From Nymphaea colorata (taxonomy: Eukaryota; Streptophyta; Magnoliopsida; Nymphaeales; Nymphaeaceae), in NCBI RefSeq assembly GCF_008831285.2, contig NC_045144.1, forward strand, positions 22,647,716-22,711,715: a stretch of 64,000 nucleotides of DNA. Reading direction: 5' to 3'. How positions within the stretch are numbered: the stretch's first letter is position 1; each line of letters opens with the position of its first letter. Below the pieces are notes generated by a model, which was given only the letters and a program-made list of their open reading frames with translations, was not told the origin of the DNA and did not search any database. The position numbers and the translations under genes were made by a program. Of the stretch, positions 48,252-60,643 are shown piece by piece.

Positions 48252-51200
48252 ATGCCAAAGCTCCCTCGATTCAAGCCGATGTCGATCATCACAAATGAGG
48301 CAGTGCGGGAGATCGCCAGTGGGACATTCCAATATCCGCTGCTCACAACGACCAACTACACCAGCTGGGTGATTAGGGTCCAGGCCATGATGGAAGATCA
48401 AGGCGTCTGAGAGGCAGTCGAGCCGACGGCCGTTGTGCCTATCGACACAAGGAAGGACAAGAAGGCGAGGTTGCATCTTCTTCAAGCCCTCCCGGAGGAT
48501 CTCCTAATGCAAGTGGCAAAGAAGGTAACAGCAAAGGAGGTCTGGGATTGCGTCAAGACGAGATTCGTCGGGGCAGATCCCGTGAGGAATGCGCGCTTGC
48601 AAACCTTGAAGATTTACTTTGATGGCATGAGAATGCAGGAAGGAGAGATGTTGGATCAGTATGCGGGCAGACTCACCGGCATGTCCGTCAAGTATGCCAA
48701 CTTGGGGGGAACCATGAGCGACGCCGCCCTAGTGAAGAAACTGTTTGACACTGTTCCAAATCGGTTTCTCAGCGTAATCGCAGGCATAGAGCAGTTTTGC
48801 GACCTCGACACTATGTTGTTTGAAGAGGCCGTGGGATGACTCAAGACCTACGATGAACGCTCGCGTCCCCGAGCGTTCGGTACCGATGGCAACGGTGATG
48901 CTCAACTACGTCTCACTTAAGCCGAGTGGGAGGCACGACAGAAGAGAAGCGGCGGTGACCCATCATTGCCCCGAAAGGAGAGGACTCATGGGGAAGGAGC
49001 GATTCGCAGCTGGGGTGGACGCAGACACGGCAGAGGGCACGGGAGAGGCGGATGCGGTGACTTCCCACTCAATGACAGAGCAGGTGGCTTTGGGGCTTGT
49101 GGTCGTGACAAAAGCCACATCTGTTGCTTCAATTGCAACGAATTGGGGCATTACGCAAACCGATGCAAGGCTCCCAAAAGGAAGGAGGAGGTGCATCTCA
49201 CACAAGCCGACGACACTGAACCAGCCCTGCTGCTTGCAGAGTTGGAAGAAGTGGTGTCCACAGCACTTGAACCACCAGAATGGCAAGATCGACAAGAAAC
49301 TGTCCTGCTGATTGAGGAGCAGGTATGGCCGGAACTGCACGGGACCGAGCAGGGCATGAAAACTACCGATGTCTGGTACATGGATAACGGCACCAGCAAC
49401 CACATGACTGGAGACAAGGTCAAGTTTCAGGAGTTGGATGAGGCAATCAACGGCAAGGTGAAGTTCGGCGACGGCTCATCAGTGTAGATCATGGGTAAGG
49501 GTTCAATTCTATTTAGATGCAAAAATGATGATCAATGGCTGCTCCTGGAAGTATATTATATTCCAAGGCTTCGCAGCAACATCGTGAGTCTCGGGTAACT
49601 CACTGAGGCAGGCCACAAGGTGGTTATGGATGAGGACGAACTGGAGGTGTTCGTCAAAAATCCATGGCAGCTGATCATGAAGGTGAGACGCACGCAAAAT
49701 CGTCTCTATTGCATCGTGCTGCAGATTGCAAGGCCAGTGTGTCTCCTGGCAAACCTCGAGGATCTGACATGGTTGTGGCATGCTCGTCTCGGCCTTGTCA
49801 ACTTTCAAGCAATGAAGATGCTTGTAAACAAGAAGACGACAACTGGGGTATCGCCGATCACTCATCCTGCTCAGTTATGCCGGTAGTGTTTGGTGGCGAA
49901 GCAGACGAGACAGCCATTCCCATCAGTAGCCAACTATCAAGCAAAGGAGCCAGTCGAACTCTTGCAAGCTGATCTTTGCGGCCCGATCACGCCACCCACC
50001 CCTGCCGGTAATAGCTATTTCTTACTAATCGCTGGTGACTTCACTCATTGGATGTGGTTGTTCTTGATCAGAACAAAAGACCAGGCATGCTTGGCGTTTA
50101 TGAGGATCAAGGCGCTGGCCGAGAACGCATGCGAGCATCGCGTCATGACGCTCTGAACCGATCGGGGAGGTGAGTTCCTCTCTCTCGAGTTCGCCAATGT
50201 GTGTGAAAAGGCGGGCATTGCGCGGCACCTCACCGCGCCATACTCACCACAGCAAAACGGTGTGGTGGAGCGGAGGAACAGGACAATGATGGCGATGGCT
50301 AGGTCCCTGCTCAAGAGCATGAACATGTCGTGAAGATTTTGGGGGGAGGCAGTACGACACGCAGTCTACCTACTGAACCACTTGCCTACAAAGGCCATGG
50401 GCGAGCGCACCCTGTATGAAGCTTGGAGTCGTAGGAAGCCTGATCTTGCACATCTTCAGTTATTTGGTTGCACAGCGAATGCCAGGGTGACGACGACACA
50501 CCTGAAGAAGCTCGATGATTACAGCCAGCTAATGGTGTATCTCGGCATCGAGGACGGCTACAAGGCGCATCGACTTTTCGATCCACAGCGTGGGAGAATC
50601 AATGTAAGTCGTGATGTTAAATTTGAAGAAAAATTGAAGTGGAATTGGAACATGGATGCATGAGGCTGTGAATCGTCAAATTTCACTATTGAGGATGAAT
50701 CCAACACTAAGTCAGCAGTGGACAACTCAGTTGCAAGCAGACAAGCAGGAAGGTCATTATCCATGGAGCCAGGCTACCCGACTTCTTCATCGACACCGAT
50801 GGGTGGCGAAGCAACGCCAATGGCGACACCGACTAGGAGATTGCTGGCGGATGAAACTGCCGTGGCCTTGGAGATGGAGGACAGTAATGACGGACCCATT
50901 CAGTATAGATATATTGATGATATCATGTTGTACGCTCGGCGTGTTGAGCTTGATGATGAAGACGTCGAAGAAGAGGTCATGCTTGCGGCAATAGAGGAGC
51001 TGTCGTGTTACCAAGAGGCAATCGGCCAATCGGCATGGGAGGAAGCCATGGCCAAGGAGATTGAATCTGTTGAAAAAAATTCGACCTAGACGCTGACAAC
51101 CCTACTGGCTGGAACTAAAGCAATCGACCTCAAATGGGTGTTCAAATTGAAGAAAAACTCAAACGGAGAGGTGATCAAGCACAAGGTCAGATTTGTCGTG

Positions 51201-52540
51201 AAAGGCTATGTCCAGCGGCAAGGGATTGAGTTCGAGGAGGTGTTTGTGCCAGTCGCCAGGCTTGACACCGTACAAGTCATCCTTGCCGTCGCAGCCAATC
51301 GTGGGTGGCAAGTCCATCACCTTGACGTCAAATCAGCATTCCTAAATGGCGAACTTGAGGAGAAGGTCTATGTAGCCCACCTAGAAGGTTTTATAGTGAA
51401 GAACAAGGAGCATATGGTGCTCAAACTAAGCAAGGTATTGTACGGTCTTCGAAAAGCACCTCGTGCTTGGAACACGCGGCTGGATCGAAGCCTGAGTACC
51501 TAGGGTTCTCAAAGTGCGTGTTGGAATAAGCCATGTACCTGAGGGGAAAAGATCGTGTCGGCATCATCATTGGAGTTTATGTTGATGATCTAATTGTAAC
51601 AGGGGATGATTTGGAGGCGATTACTGCATTCAAGTAGCAGATGATGGCTGAGTTCGAGATGAGCAACCTCAGCCTGCTCACCAATTACCTTGGGATTGAG
51701 GTGGCACAAGGCGAAGACGGTATCCAGATGAAGCAGACAGCCTATGCCAAGAAGGTGTTAATGCAATTTGGTATGCTTGATTGTAATCCCACAAAACTTC
51801 CCTTGGAACCAAGGTCGCAGTTGCACAAGGATCCCGAAGGACAGCCGGTGGATGCATCAGAGTATCAACAAGTTATCGGATGTCTGAGGCATCTTCTCCA
51901 CACAAGTCCAGATCTTTCGTATGCTGTCGGTGTAGCTAGTAGATTCATGGAGAAACCGACAATGATGCACCACAAAGCAGTGAAGCAGATTTTGCGATAT
52001 TTAAAAGACACAATCTACTTCGGTCTTGTATACACCAGAGCGAGGGGAGAAGAGGTGATTGTTGGGTTCACGGATAGTGACTTGGCGGGCGACGTCAATG
52101 ACCAGAAAAGCACCGGAGGTATGGCGTTCTATGTAAATGAAAGCCTAGTCTCATGGCACTCGCAGAAGTAGAAGACCGTTGCTCTGTCTTCGGGCGAAGC
52201 TGAGTTCGTGGCAGCAACTACGGCAGCATGTCAGGCACTGTGGTTCATAGGACTACTGGCTGAGCTAGTTGGAAAAGAGCCGCAGGTGGTAAAGTTATAT
52301 GTGGATAATAAGTCCACAATCACATTCATGAAGAACCCAGTTTTTCATGGATGTAGCAAACACAATGACACAATGTTCCGTTTCATACGCGAATGTGTTG
52401 AAAAAGGACAAATTATTGTGGATTTTGTGATAAACAGATGAGCAACAAGCTGATCTGTTGATGAAGGCGTTGCCGGTGGCAAGGTTGGCAACAATGCGAC
52501 ACTTGCTAGGCGTTCGAAATCTGGAGCCACACCAGGATTA
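48252..52540 (+). pseudogene. Full-length copia gag-pol, inactivated by stops and a frameshift
   Basis: The start ATG at 48252 gives [20 protein letters not shown]. One frame carries, in order: gag with WDCVKTRFVGADPVRNARLQ and LDQYAGRLTGMSVKYANLGG; zinc knuckle CFNCNELGHYANRC (about 49118); protease VWYMDNGTSNHMTG, whose DSG-type triad is DNG; integrase with LWHARLGLVNF (the second His is Leu), LLQADLCGPI, TDRGGEF and PYSPQQNGVVERRNRTM; and RT with LDVKSAFLNGELEEKVYVAH. Near 51500 the frame shifts; then YVDDLIVTGDD, MQFGMLDCNPTKLPLEPRSQ and RNase H VGFTDSDLAGDVNDQKSTGG and KLYVDNKSTITFM. At least ten in-frame stops occur (48408, 48837, 49485, 49884, 50154, 50331, 51087, 51635 and others). 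The order integrase before RT defines Ty1/copia. Confidence 0.95.
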
Positions 52541-52550
52541 GGGGGGAGAA
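52541..52550 (+). other. Polypurine tract
   Basis: GGGGGGAGAA immediately before the 3' LTR; primes plus-strand DNA synthesis in this family. The identical tract lies before LTR A at 46401. Confidence 0.9.
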
Positions 52551-53171
52551 TGTTGCTCTAACTCCTGTTGTGGAGGAGCTCATGGGAACATGTGTAAGTG
52601 TGAGTGCGTGAAGGAGCTCATGGGTACGTGAGGTCCATCGGTTCCAAATCGTGGGTAGTTAAAGAAGAATGGAGAAATTGGTGGGAGTGAAAAGTGGAGA
52701 CGTGAGGAGAACATGTGAATGTGTGCGGTTCCCAAGATCATGGGTGATGGAGAAAATGGTGCGAGACTTGAGGGCTGAGATGGAGGGGATCATGGGAGTG
52801 ACTAGTGGTTACTAAGTTGAAGGCTGAAAAGAAGGAGATCATGGAATGACCAGCGGTTATTAGCGTGAGGATCAAGTTTTTGTTTTTCTATAATAGTTGT
52901 TAGAGAAAGTTCAATGAAGTACGCCCAAAAGAAGAAAGAAATTTTTTTTCCTTAAACCTCTTCCCTCTACCCGTGAAGTCCCCTCTCGTTCTTTACTCTC
53001 TCTCCTGCTGTCTCCTTACTCTCTCTCTCCCCTGCCGTGTACTCTCTGCCCTATTGTGCATCCCTCTCCTTGGTGTGTTGCTTGGTGTGTTGCAGCCTAT
53101 GGTCACCTCTCCTGATTTTGCCATTACCAAAAGGGAGGTGATTGAGTGTGAATCAAGGGAGTGCACCAACA
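52551..53171 (+). repeat. Copia LTR D (3' LTR of the full-length element)
   Basis: 621 bp from TGTTGCTCTAACTCCTG to GAGTGCACCAACA. Its TATA-like box has decayed to CTATAATAG (about 52889). A local duplication of CTTGGTGTGTTG lies near 53080. LINE coding sequence resumes at the next base. Confidence 0.95.
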
Positions 53172-54692
53172 CACTCTAACCATCTTCTGGCCTCACGCCT
53201 TTATTCTGCCTAAACGAGTGATTAGTCACTTGGAGAGACCCATTATGCAGTTCTTGTGGGGACGTGAGCAAGATGGGAAGAAAAGAAGGCACATGGTGGC
53301 ATGGAAGACCCAGTGCAGGCCAATTGATGAGGGGGAGTAGGGTTGAAGCTGCTTGCGCTATGGAACCAAATGTTCTTATCATCACCAATAGTACACATTG
53401 TAAATCACAGGCCGAAGCTATGGTGCTGGTTCCAAAGAAGATATATGGCACGCAGTAAAAGCCTTTGGACGGTTCCTAAACCTCGGAAGGGATTACGGGG
53501 CTGGATCAGCTTGGGGTTTAGCTGGCAACTCATTGAAGATAAAGTTCGTGGTTTGCCAGCTCAGGTACGAACATCATGTTCTAGGTGGATATTTGGTGTG
53601 GCAGTATCTTAATGCATAGGCTTTCAGGGGAGAAATATGCTGTAATATGGAGGAACCTTAATTTGAGCCTTGCTAAAGCACAGAGAAAATATAGGGGGAG
53701 GAGTGGCTCAGGGCTGGGAATTGATTCTCCTTCAGAACCCACCTTATCTATTGGCGCAGTAGGACTGAAATGGAGGACTGGTGGAGGAAGTAATTCAAAA
53801 GTGAGAGACATATGGGAGGGGTGTCGAGTGATGGATTCTAAGGAGAGATGGAGGAAAAAGATTTGGAAATTGGCTCTTGCCTGATCGAGCTGGTTTGTCT
53901 ACCTTGCTTTGTGCAAATATACTAAACTCCCAAGATAAATGGAAGTGAATAGGTATAAGCATAGCCGACAGCTGTGTTTTGTGCAAAATGGCGGATGAAA
54001 GTGTCAGCCACATATTCTTGAAGTGTAGAATTACAATGGGGGTAGAGTTTTTGGTGAAAAGTTTGGTAGATCTAGAATTCCTTGGTTGGGATTGATGGAA
54101 CAGTTTAAATAGTGGCACAAAACCCAGTTCCATGATAAATGGTCGACGAGACGCTGGAGGGTGGTTTTTCACATAGTAAGTTGGAGGGTACGGGCTGTTA
54201 GAAACTAGCTTCTACGTGACACGTGGGATGATGGAACATGGAATAGAGTAATTGATTTTATATGAAAATAATGCGGGGCTGTTTTTTGGAGAATGAAATG
54301 GAATGAGGAAGAGAAGTTGCTTGTGGGGGTGTGGACGGCCTCTAACATGACTTGTGGAGTGGAGAAAAAATTGATGATGAGACCAGCTCACACATGGAGT
54401 CAATTGGAGTTGGAAAGCTGAATAGGAAGGTGGTTGTTGTGGCCACTTGGTAAAAAATGGTGAGGCGCTCTCTTCAGAAATTATCTTTGCCACAGATTCA
54501 TGACCAAGCAGAATTCCATATCTTGGAACCTGCCCTCACAAAGATGGATGTGATAGAGGGAGAGTTGATAGTGAAGTCCGATAATGCTTCATGGAAAAGA
54601 AGATTAAGGGCACTTCTAGAGGGAGGAAGGAAGTGGCATGCCAGATGGAAAGAAATAGAACAATGCCAATGGAAAGGATGTATCAAGGAAGA
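53172..54692 (+). pseudogene. LINE ORF2, right part, broken
   Basis: Continues the LINE cut at 44760: TLTIFWPHAFILPKRVISHL, ERPIMQFLWGREQDGKK, VAWKTQCRPIDEGG and GLKLLALWNQM across frame changes, the segment after the RT core. Near 53975-54060 a zinc-binding zf-RVT domain reads CVLCKMADESVSHIFLKC, then VEFLVKSLVDL. The C-terminal tail follows with several stops and reaches the assembly gap. Together with 43105-44760 it makes one plus-strand LINE split by the copia array. Confidence 0.88.
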
Positions 54693-54792
54693 NNNNNNNN
54701 NNNNNNNNNNNNNNNNNNNNNNNNNNNNNNNNNNNNNNNNNNNNNNNNNNNNNNNNNNNNNNNNNNNNNNNNNNNNNNNNNNNNNNNNNNNN
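54693..54792. other. Assembly gap (100 N)
   Basis: Exactly 100 unknown bases, the conventional size for a gap of unknown length. It falls between the LINE tail and the start of the visible CACTA-like sequence, so the other end of that element is probably missing from the assembly. Confidence 0.99.
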
Positions 54793-55462
54793 TCCAATAG
54801 GAGAATTTCTATATAATTTTACTAACATTTTAAATTATATAATTTAGTAATGATGGAGCTTTTATTGACATTTACTTCACATGAGTGAGTTTTTACTCCG
54901 TAAGCCTATACCTACTCAAATATTCTCACCGCTATAGCTTTTTGACAACACAAAAAGAGTAGTGCACTTCACGTGGATCCATTTCGTCAGTACAGATACA
55001 CACATTTACTGACATTTTTAGGGGAGATGTTAGTAACGATGGGCCATCACTAACATTAGTTAGATGTTTTGTAGACATATACGGGTGAATATCTCACCAC
55101 TGTAGACTACTTCACATAACACAAAAAGACAATTTAACTTGCAATGACTTAGATCCATGCTCATCAGTATAAATTCACACCTTTACTGACATTTAATAAG
55201 TATTGCTAGAAATTATTGACCATCAATGGCATTCATAACATGTTGAAAGTTTTCATCTTAATAGAGCTACACCTATAACCAATTTCACTACTATAGGTTT
55301 TTTCTTATGAACTTTGCAAAGGAAAGAAGTTTTACTGACAGGGATTGATTACATGTCCATAATGATTCCCCTTTATTGACGTTTGGATGGGAATGTCAGT
55401 GAAGATGAACATTTACCGACACATGTTTTTTCATGTCAGTAAATATCGTTTTTTTTTTAGTG
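54793..55462. mobile_element. Terminal part of a CACTA-like element
   Basis: The right end reads ATATCGTTTTTTTTTTAGTG; its complement starts CACTAAAAAAAAAACG, matching the CACTA terminus of plant En/Spm elements. Inside lie repeated subterminal motifs of TTTACTGACATTT type in both orientations (about 54859, 55005, 55178, 55330, 55375, 55415, 55435), as expected for transposase-binding repeats. No transposase is visible. The left terminus would be in or beyond the gap. Confidence 0.65.
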
Positions 55463-55940
55463 TTATCTGCTTCTGGTGTGTTGTTTTTCATTTTTCATTG
55501 GATAGTTTGCTAGAGTATTGTGGCCTTCCTTGGTGTATGATTGTGCTTTGCTTGGCCTCATTAATGGCTCCTTTCTTTGCTGTTATGGATCTATTTGGGC
55601 CATTCTTTGGTTTTGGGGCATCACTTTGTATTCTAGTGTCTACGTTGCTTTTGTCTTATTGACTTGCTATGTATTCTTGCATGTTTATCTGGGTTGTTTG
55701 ACCCGTTTAATGAATTTTGTTTAGCAAGCCCTTTGTTTGCTACATATAGTGGTTTATGCCCTCCTCCACTAAGATTTGGTCATTTCTTTCTTTTTTATTT
55801 CATTCTACGCTAGAAGCAACTATCTAACTAAAAAAAGGTTCTGTAGTACCTTTAACTGTTAAACAAATTATATTATCGTGGTCGGACTAAGAGCAATCTA
55901 GGTACCCACAAAATGCTTGAACTGCCTCTGAGGAGCAGCT
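55463..55940 (+). other. Possible LINE 3' tail
   Basis: A T/G-rich stretch (TTTGGTTTTGGGGC, TTGCTTTTGTC, GTTTGTTTGCTAC) without clear domain content, resembling the 3' untranslated region of plant LINEs. If so it would belong to the LINE at 53172-54692 and the CACTA-like element would sit in it. Weak inference from composition. Confidence 0.25.
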
Positions 55941-55964
55941 TGGTATAGCTGCTAGGACCCTGAC

Positions 55965-56155
55965 TTGTTTAAAATCCAGAATAAACTGAACCACTGGAAA
56001 GGGAAACTGTTGAGCTATGCAGACAGATTTTGTTTGATCAAAGTTGTTTTCTTGGCCACTCCTAATTACTGGCTTTTATTGTTAAATTTGCCAACTAAAA
56101 TTTACAATGCATGGAAGGATTAGTTGCTAAATTGTTGCAGGGCGATTTTGGTTGA
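55965..56155 (+). pseudogene. LINE RT fragment
   Basis: Translation gives LNHWKGKLLSYADRFCLIKV, then VFLATPNYWLLLLNLPTKIY, the segment after the catalytic core of LINE RT (family pattern L-x-x-W-K-G-K-L-L-S...R-x-x-L-I-x-x-V). Flanks are not readable. It is separate from the LINE split by copia, because the equivalent segment of that LINE lies around 44700-53230. Confidence 0.75.
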
Positions 56156-56229
56156 TGTCATAAATTTCATCTTATTTCTTGAAGTGCTCTGTCTCAAACC
56201 ATGAACAAAGGGAGCTGTGTGGTTATTTG

Positions 56230-59200
56230 AAAGTTTACTGAGATGAATTTGGTATACGTACTCTATTATGATATAGAGCTATTTGTTGTCAATTTTTATG
56301 GGCAACATCTTGCAACGATAAATATCTAGTGTCTCTTTTTGTGTTCCAAGAGAAAAATGACTCACCTAAGAACATGCAGTAACTAGAAACTAATCGTCTA
56401 GTGTCTCTGAACGTAGCTTAATCTGCATTGCAGTAAGCTATTAGTTGAAATTTTTGTTACAGAAATATTCCTTGTCATGGATTGTTGTTCAAATATTTAA
56501 TTATTTTTATTGTTGCATCACAGTAAGATTTTCTCAACTACTACATAAATCTGCTGAGAACATAGACAACATGTAGAATATCTGGCCGTAATATGGTTAG
56601 ATAGATTAAAAGACCCAGCAAATAACAATAACTTGAATGGCTCTTGAGCAACTTGACTTTCGTATAGGACAATTTTAGACAACTGTCTATTTGTGTGTCC
56701 CCCAGTTGCATTGCTAGCATTCCTTTTTTTTATAATGTTATACATATGCTTCCTTTGAGATATATAAATCCCTTTTCTTCTGTTCTTGACAATTCAATGT
56801 CCTGAAAATATTTCAAGTGGCCAATGTCTTTCATATGAAATTTGTAGCTAAACTTTCTTTCTAGTTACCTATGGCTATGCGATTATCTTTATAAATCAGC
56901 AATCTGTAAAGTTGTTACCTTTTCTATGTGTGAACAATTAGCAAACACACTTCAATTGAGGAAATCCAAATTCAAGTTGGGCAGCTAAGACCAATTTTTG
57001 GGTGCCTGCTTTACACCTTACAATGACATGATCAGCTTGCAAATTCTTGTCTAACCCTTGCTACCATATCATTGAGGAGGTTGAATGTGTACTTTCTCTT
57101 GTGTTCACCATGCAAAAAATGCATTGTGAACATCTATTTGGAACAAAAACTAATGCATTTTAGTTGCAACCATTAGTTGACAGATCGTAGTAGTAATTTT
57201 AGCAACTGAAGCATACGTTTCACTGTAATCCAACCCTCGATTTGTAAACAGCCCTTGGCTACTAGCTAGGCTTTGGACCGTTTGATTTCTTCATTCACTT
57301 TATACTTTAGTCTATAAATTCACGCACAGCCGATTGGCTTAATTCCAGAAAGAATATGCACTTTGTTTTGCTTCCAATGCATTAAAGTCTTCAATCATTG
57401 CTTGACGCTAGCTTGGATCTTTGACAACCTGATTGCAGGAATTTCGTTCACTAACTTGAGACACATTCAATAGAAATGAACGATGATTTGGTGGAAATGT
57501 GGAGAATGACAACAATACGTATAGCATGTTCATTATTTAGTGGTTCTGAGATCAGATTTTGTTCATGAAATGAATCAATTTCTACATACCTATCTCTGCT
57601 AAAGAATTTTTTTTTCTTTCTAAATCAAATACAAGTATGCCTTTTGCCCAAATACATACCCCAGTAAAAATACATCTTCATTTTAACATCAAATTTTGAA
57701 GTTGAGTTCAAGTTGGTTGCAAAGCAAGGGCATCCAAAAACCTTCAAATGACTATAGGATGGTTTTAGATTGAATCAAATCTCAAATGGTGTTTTGCCTT
57801 CTAATTTTTCACTAGAAGTCCTGTTGATTAACTTCCATTTCATTCCCCCGATAAACACAAAGGTAAATTTGCTTCATGTTTGAGAGCATAAGTGACGTCA
57901 AGTATGTGCCAGTGCTTCCACTCTACAACACCAAATTTTTGTGGTGTGTAGGGGCAGCCATAATAGTGTAATATTCCTTTACTTTGTATAAATAATTCAA
58001 ATCATGTATAAAAAATTCAAAACCCCTGTCGGTTTTGAACTTTAATTTGCTGTTTTTAAATTGGTTCTCAATCATTGTCACAAAACTCTATATAACAGGC
58101 CATGTTTCATATTTATGTTCCATAAAATATGCCCACACAACTCTTGAATGATCATCCACTATAGTTAATTGATGGTGAGCACTATTAAAGGAAGCACAAA
58201 ATAGGTCCCCATTGATCAACATGCACATACTCAAATGCACGGTTTGCTTGGAAGTTACTCAGCTCAAATGGTAGTCTAGTTTGTTTGGGTAAAATGACAT
58301 ATTTCATAATACTGATTTTTCATATGTATGATGGAATCCTGAGCTTGGGACAACTCGTTTCTGAAGTTTGAAGGATGACCTAGGCACCAGTACCACATGT
58401 TGATTTTGTTTAGTTAAGTCAATGAAGCAAAGGCGCTCTTATCTTCATGATCTTTAGGATGTGCTTGAAAGTGAAACAGTCCCTGCCACAATTCACTGTT
58501 TCAAATCACCATCCCAGAAATCAAGTCCTGCAGAAAAACAACCTTTATTAGATAAGATAACAACACAGGATGTGTGAGAAATCAATTGGGTAATAGACAA
58601 TAGATTAAAGATGAAGTTTGGTACATAGAAGACTTGATTGAGCACGAGTTCAATATCCACAATAGGTGGCACATACAATACTGTTATTAGTTAGTTTTAT
58701 TGAAAATAAGGCAATGAGTTGAGTGACATTGATCATAAATTTCATAGCTCTAGGCATGTGGTCAATAGCTCCACTAATTATAATCCACTACTTGGATTGG
58801 GTACAAGACATACCAACAAAAGTAATTTGTGATGAAGAAATAGGGTTGTTTGGTTTTTCATTAAGCAACTGTTTTAGGTGGATTTATTTATCTACAGTGA
58901 AGGCTGGTGCCATCTCCTTTCTGGTCTGTTTAAGTAACATGTCACAGGCTGAAGCACTGTTGGCAAACAACTTGTTCTTCTCTACTTCAACCTATGTCTC
59001 AGTAACATGTTTCTCTGATTTTGATTCAGGATTGTTGAATGGAGGTGGACAATCCCTCAGCTTAAACCTCCTTTCCCTTGAATGGCCAGTGATTGACAAT
59101 GTGTGCAGAAATATTTATTCCTCTGGTTCTTGCTTTTGGTTGATTTAGAGTACTAATTTGCTGCTACTAGTCTAACATGATCCACAATTGAGTGCATACG

Positions 59201-59578
59201 AGCCTCACACTGCTTCTCTTCCAATAAAACGAGTGAGTATACTTTCCCAATAGTGGGAAAAGCATCCAATAGAGGGAAAAGTCATTTAAACCCATTAAAA
59301 ATTGTATAATACAATCTTCTTGCTGCTAAGCTGCCATTTGGGCATAGATTAGGCTGGTAGCAAGTTCATGTAAAAGGGAGTTTAGTATCCATGAGAGCAC
59401 CATATCATTGTTGTATCTACAGTAATTGGCACACAAGAACAGTCCCTGGGCTATCTACATGGTGTAAGTAATAGGGGTTTACGATTTCTATATTTCTCAG
59501 ACCAAACGCTGTCTCAGATGATGCATTGGGAGCTTCACACATTTGAGATGCATGAATTGTAGGATTTGAAGATGCCAT
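56230..59578 (-). pseudogene. Copia gag-pol on the minus strand, decayed
   Basis: The start codon at 59578 (MASSNPTIHASQMCE) lies directly after the primer-binding site. Readable domains in order: WII-x-SGAIDHM protease segment near 58790; VFYVPNFIFNLLSITQLI near 58640; integrase with ILPKQTRLPFELSNFQANRA, YVHVDQWGPI and a YSG/STGT segment near 57900; KVFGCPCFATNLNS near 57700; an ALEANK, then SGIKPIGC segment, and LVAKG near 57200-57390; YLTILRPDILHVVYVLSRFM near 56580; and YCMFLGESFFSWNTK near 56370, the RNase H motif. Stops and frame changes are frequent, some RT is missing, and no 3' LTR is seen below 56230. Confidence 0.88.
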
Positions 59579-59592
59579 GGTCTGTTACCAAA
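59579..59592 (-). other. Degenerate primer-binding site
   Basis: Minus-strand TTTGGTAACAGACC, a two-base variant of the initiator-tRNA-Met site, between the LTR edge at 59593 and the gag ATG. Confidence 0.7.
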
Positions 59593-60009
59593 TGTTAAAT
59601 GGACAAGGTTACAACTAACTTCCTTGAACAAAGAACGAGACTGTTGTGACAAATGTCTTTACAGTAGCGAAGATGAAATTAATAGGGCCAACACACAAGA
59701 AAGATAAACAGAAAAAGCATAAGCAAAAATGCAAGGAAGAAGCAGAGCAATGACTTCCTTTATTGCTTGACACCTTTCTCCATTACATTGCTTATTGTAA
59801 ATATACATGGAATACACAAAGGCTGGCTACCCATGTGTGGTTCACAATCTTCAAATGCAATTTGAGATAATATAAAATATCTTGTATAAAGCTGAATTAT
59901 TTGATTCATGATTCTCTACCATATGTGAATCTTCCAAAGGCTTCCAGGACCTTCATTTGGCTTTCATCTGAAGAAATTTGGATATGGTTCAATACAATTT
60001 TGCACAACA
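59593..60009 (-). repeat. 5' LTR of the minus-strand copia
   Basis: Read on the minus strand it begins TGTTGTGCAAAATTGTATTG and ends CCTTGTCCATTTAACA, so it has TG...CA ends next to a primer-binding site. About 417 bp. No matching 3' LTR is present in the window, so the outer boundary is inferred from the TG alone. Confidence 0.7.
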
Positions 60010-60640
60010 ATAATAGGTAGAGAGAATAGATTAAGGTTATGTTGGAAAGGTCTTATGTAAATAACATTAATGAGGTTAACTATGGAGAGATGAAAGGTAA
60101 CATTGTTTTCAGTAACAGCTATGTTTCAAGTAAGATTATTTCCTTGCTAAATGGGCAGAGGATAGGGCACGTGGCCTACTTTATTTCAAATCCTTTTTGT
60201 TTTTGAGTATTTTTTTATAAAATTCTATTTTCCTCTTTCTCTATTCATGTATTCTTTTGGATTTCCTTTATAATGTAATTGCTATTATGCATAAAAAAGA
60301 CTTGTCGAACAAAGTAATATTATAAAATCATAAAACAATTTTTCCACCCCGCTTTTCTCATACAACAATATCCTTAGATTGTCATGTATGTAAAATTGCT
60401 TTTTTCTTTTCTTTTGCAACATACACTAGTACTTCTTAACTCATTTATTTTGTGGTAGTTGATCATTTCTTGATTCATATGCATTTCCTTTAAAAAAATT
60501 TCCATGCAATAGACTTTTTCATTGTTAATTTGCTATTGAGTTGTCTGCATTTTTTATAGTCTCGTCCAATGCCAAAAGCAAGTATTAAATATACTGACCA
60601 AGAGTGACTCTTCTTCATTTATCTTTTCTTCTGTAGTTTA
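60010..60640. other. No gene recognised
   Basis: AT-rich spacer between two minus-strand copia remnants. No coding frame, RNA gene or terminal repeat seen. Confidence 0.5.
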
Positions 60641-60643
60641 CAA

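Noticed and set aside
54457-54816. Open frame crossing the N gap
   Set aside because: It is open only because the unknown bases contain no stops; the left part is LINE tail and the right part is CACTA-like.
58723-59148. 141-codon plus-strand frame
   Set aside because: It lies opposite the copia gag/protease region, whose motifs are readable on the minus strand; it is a shadow.
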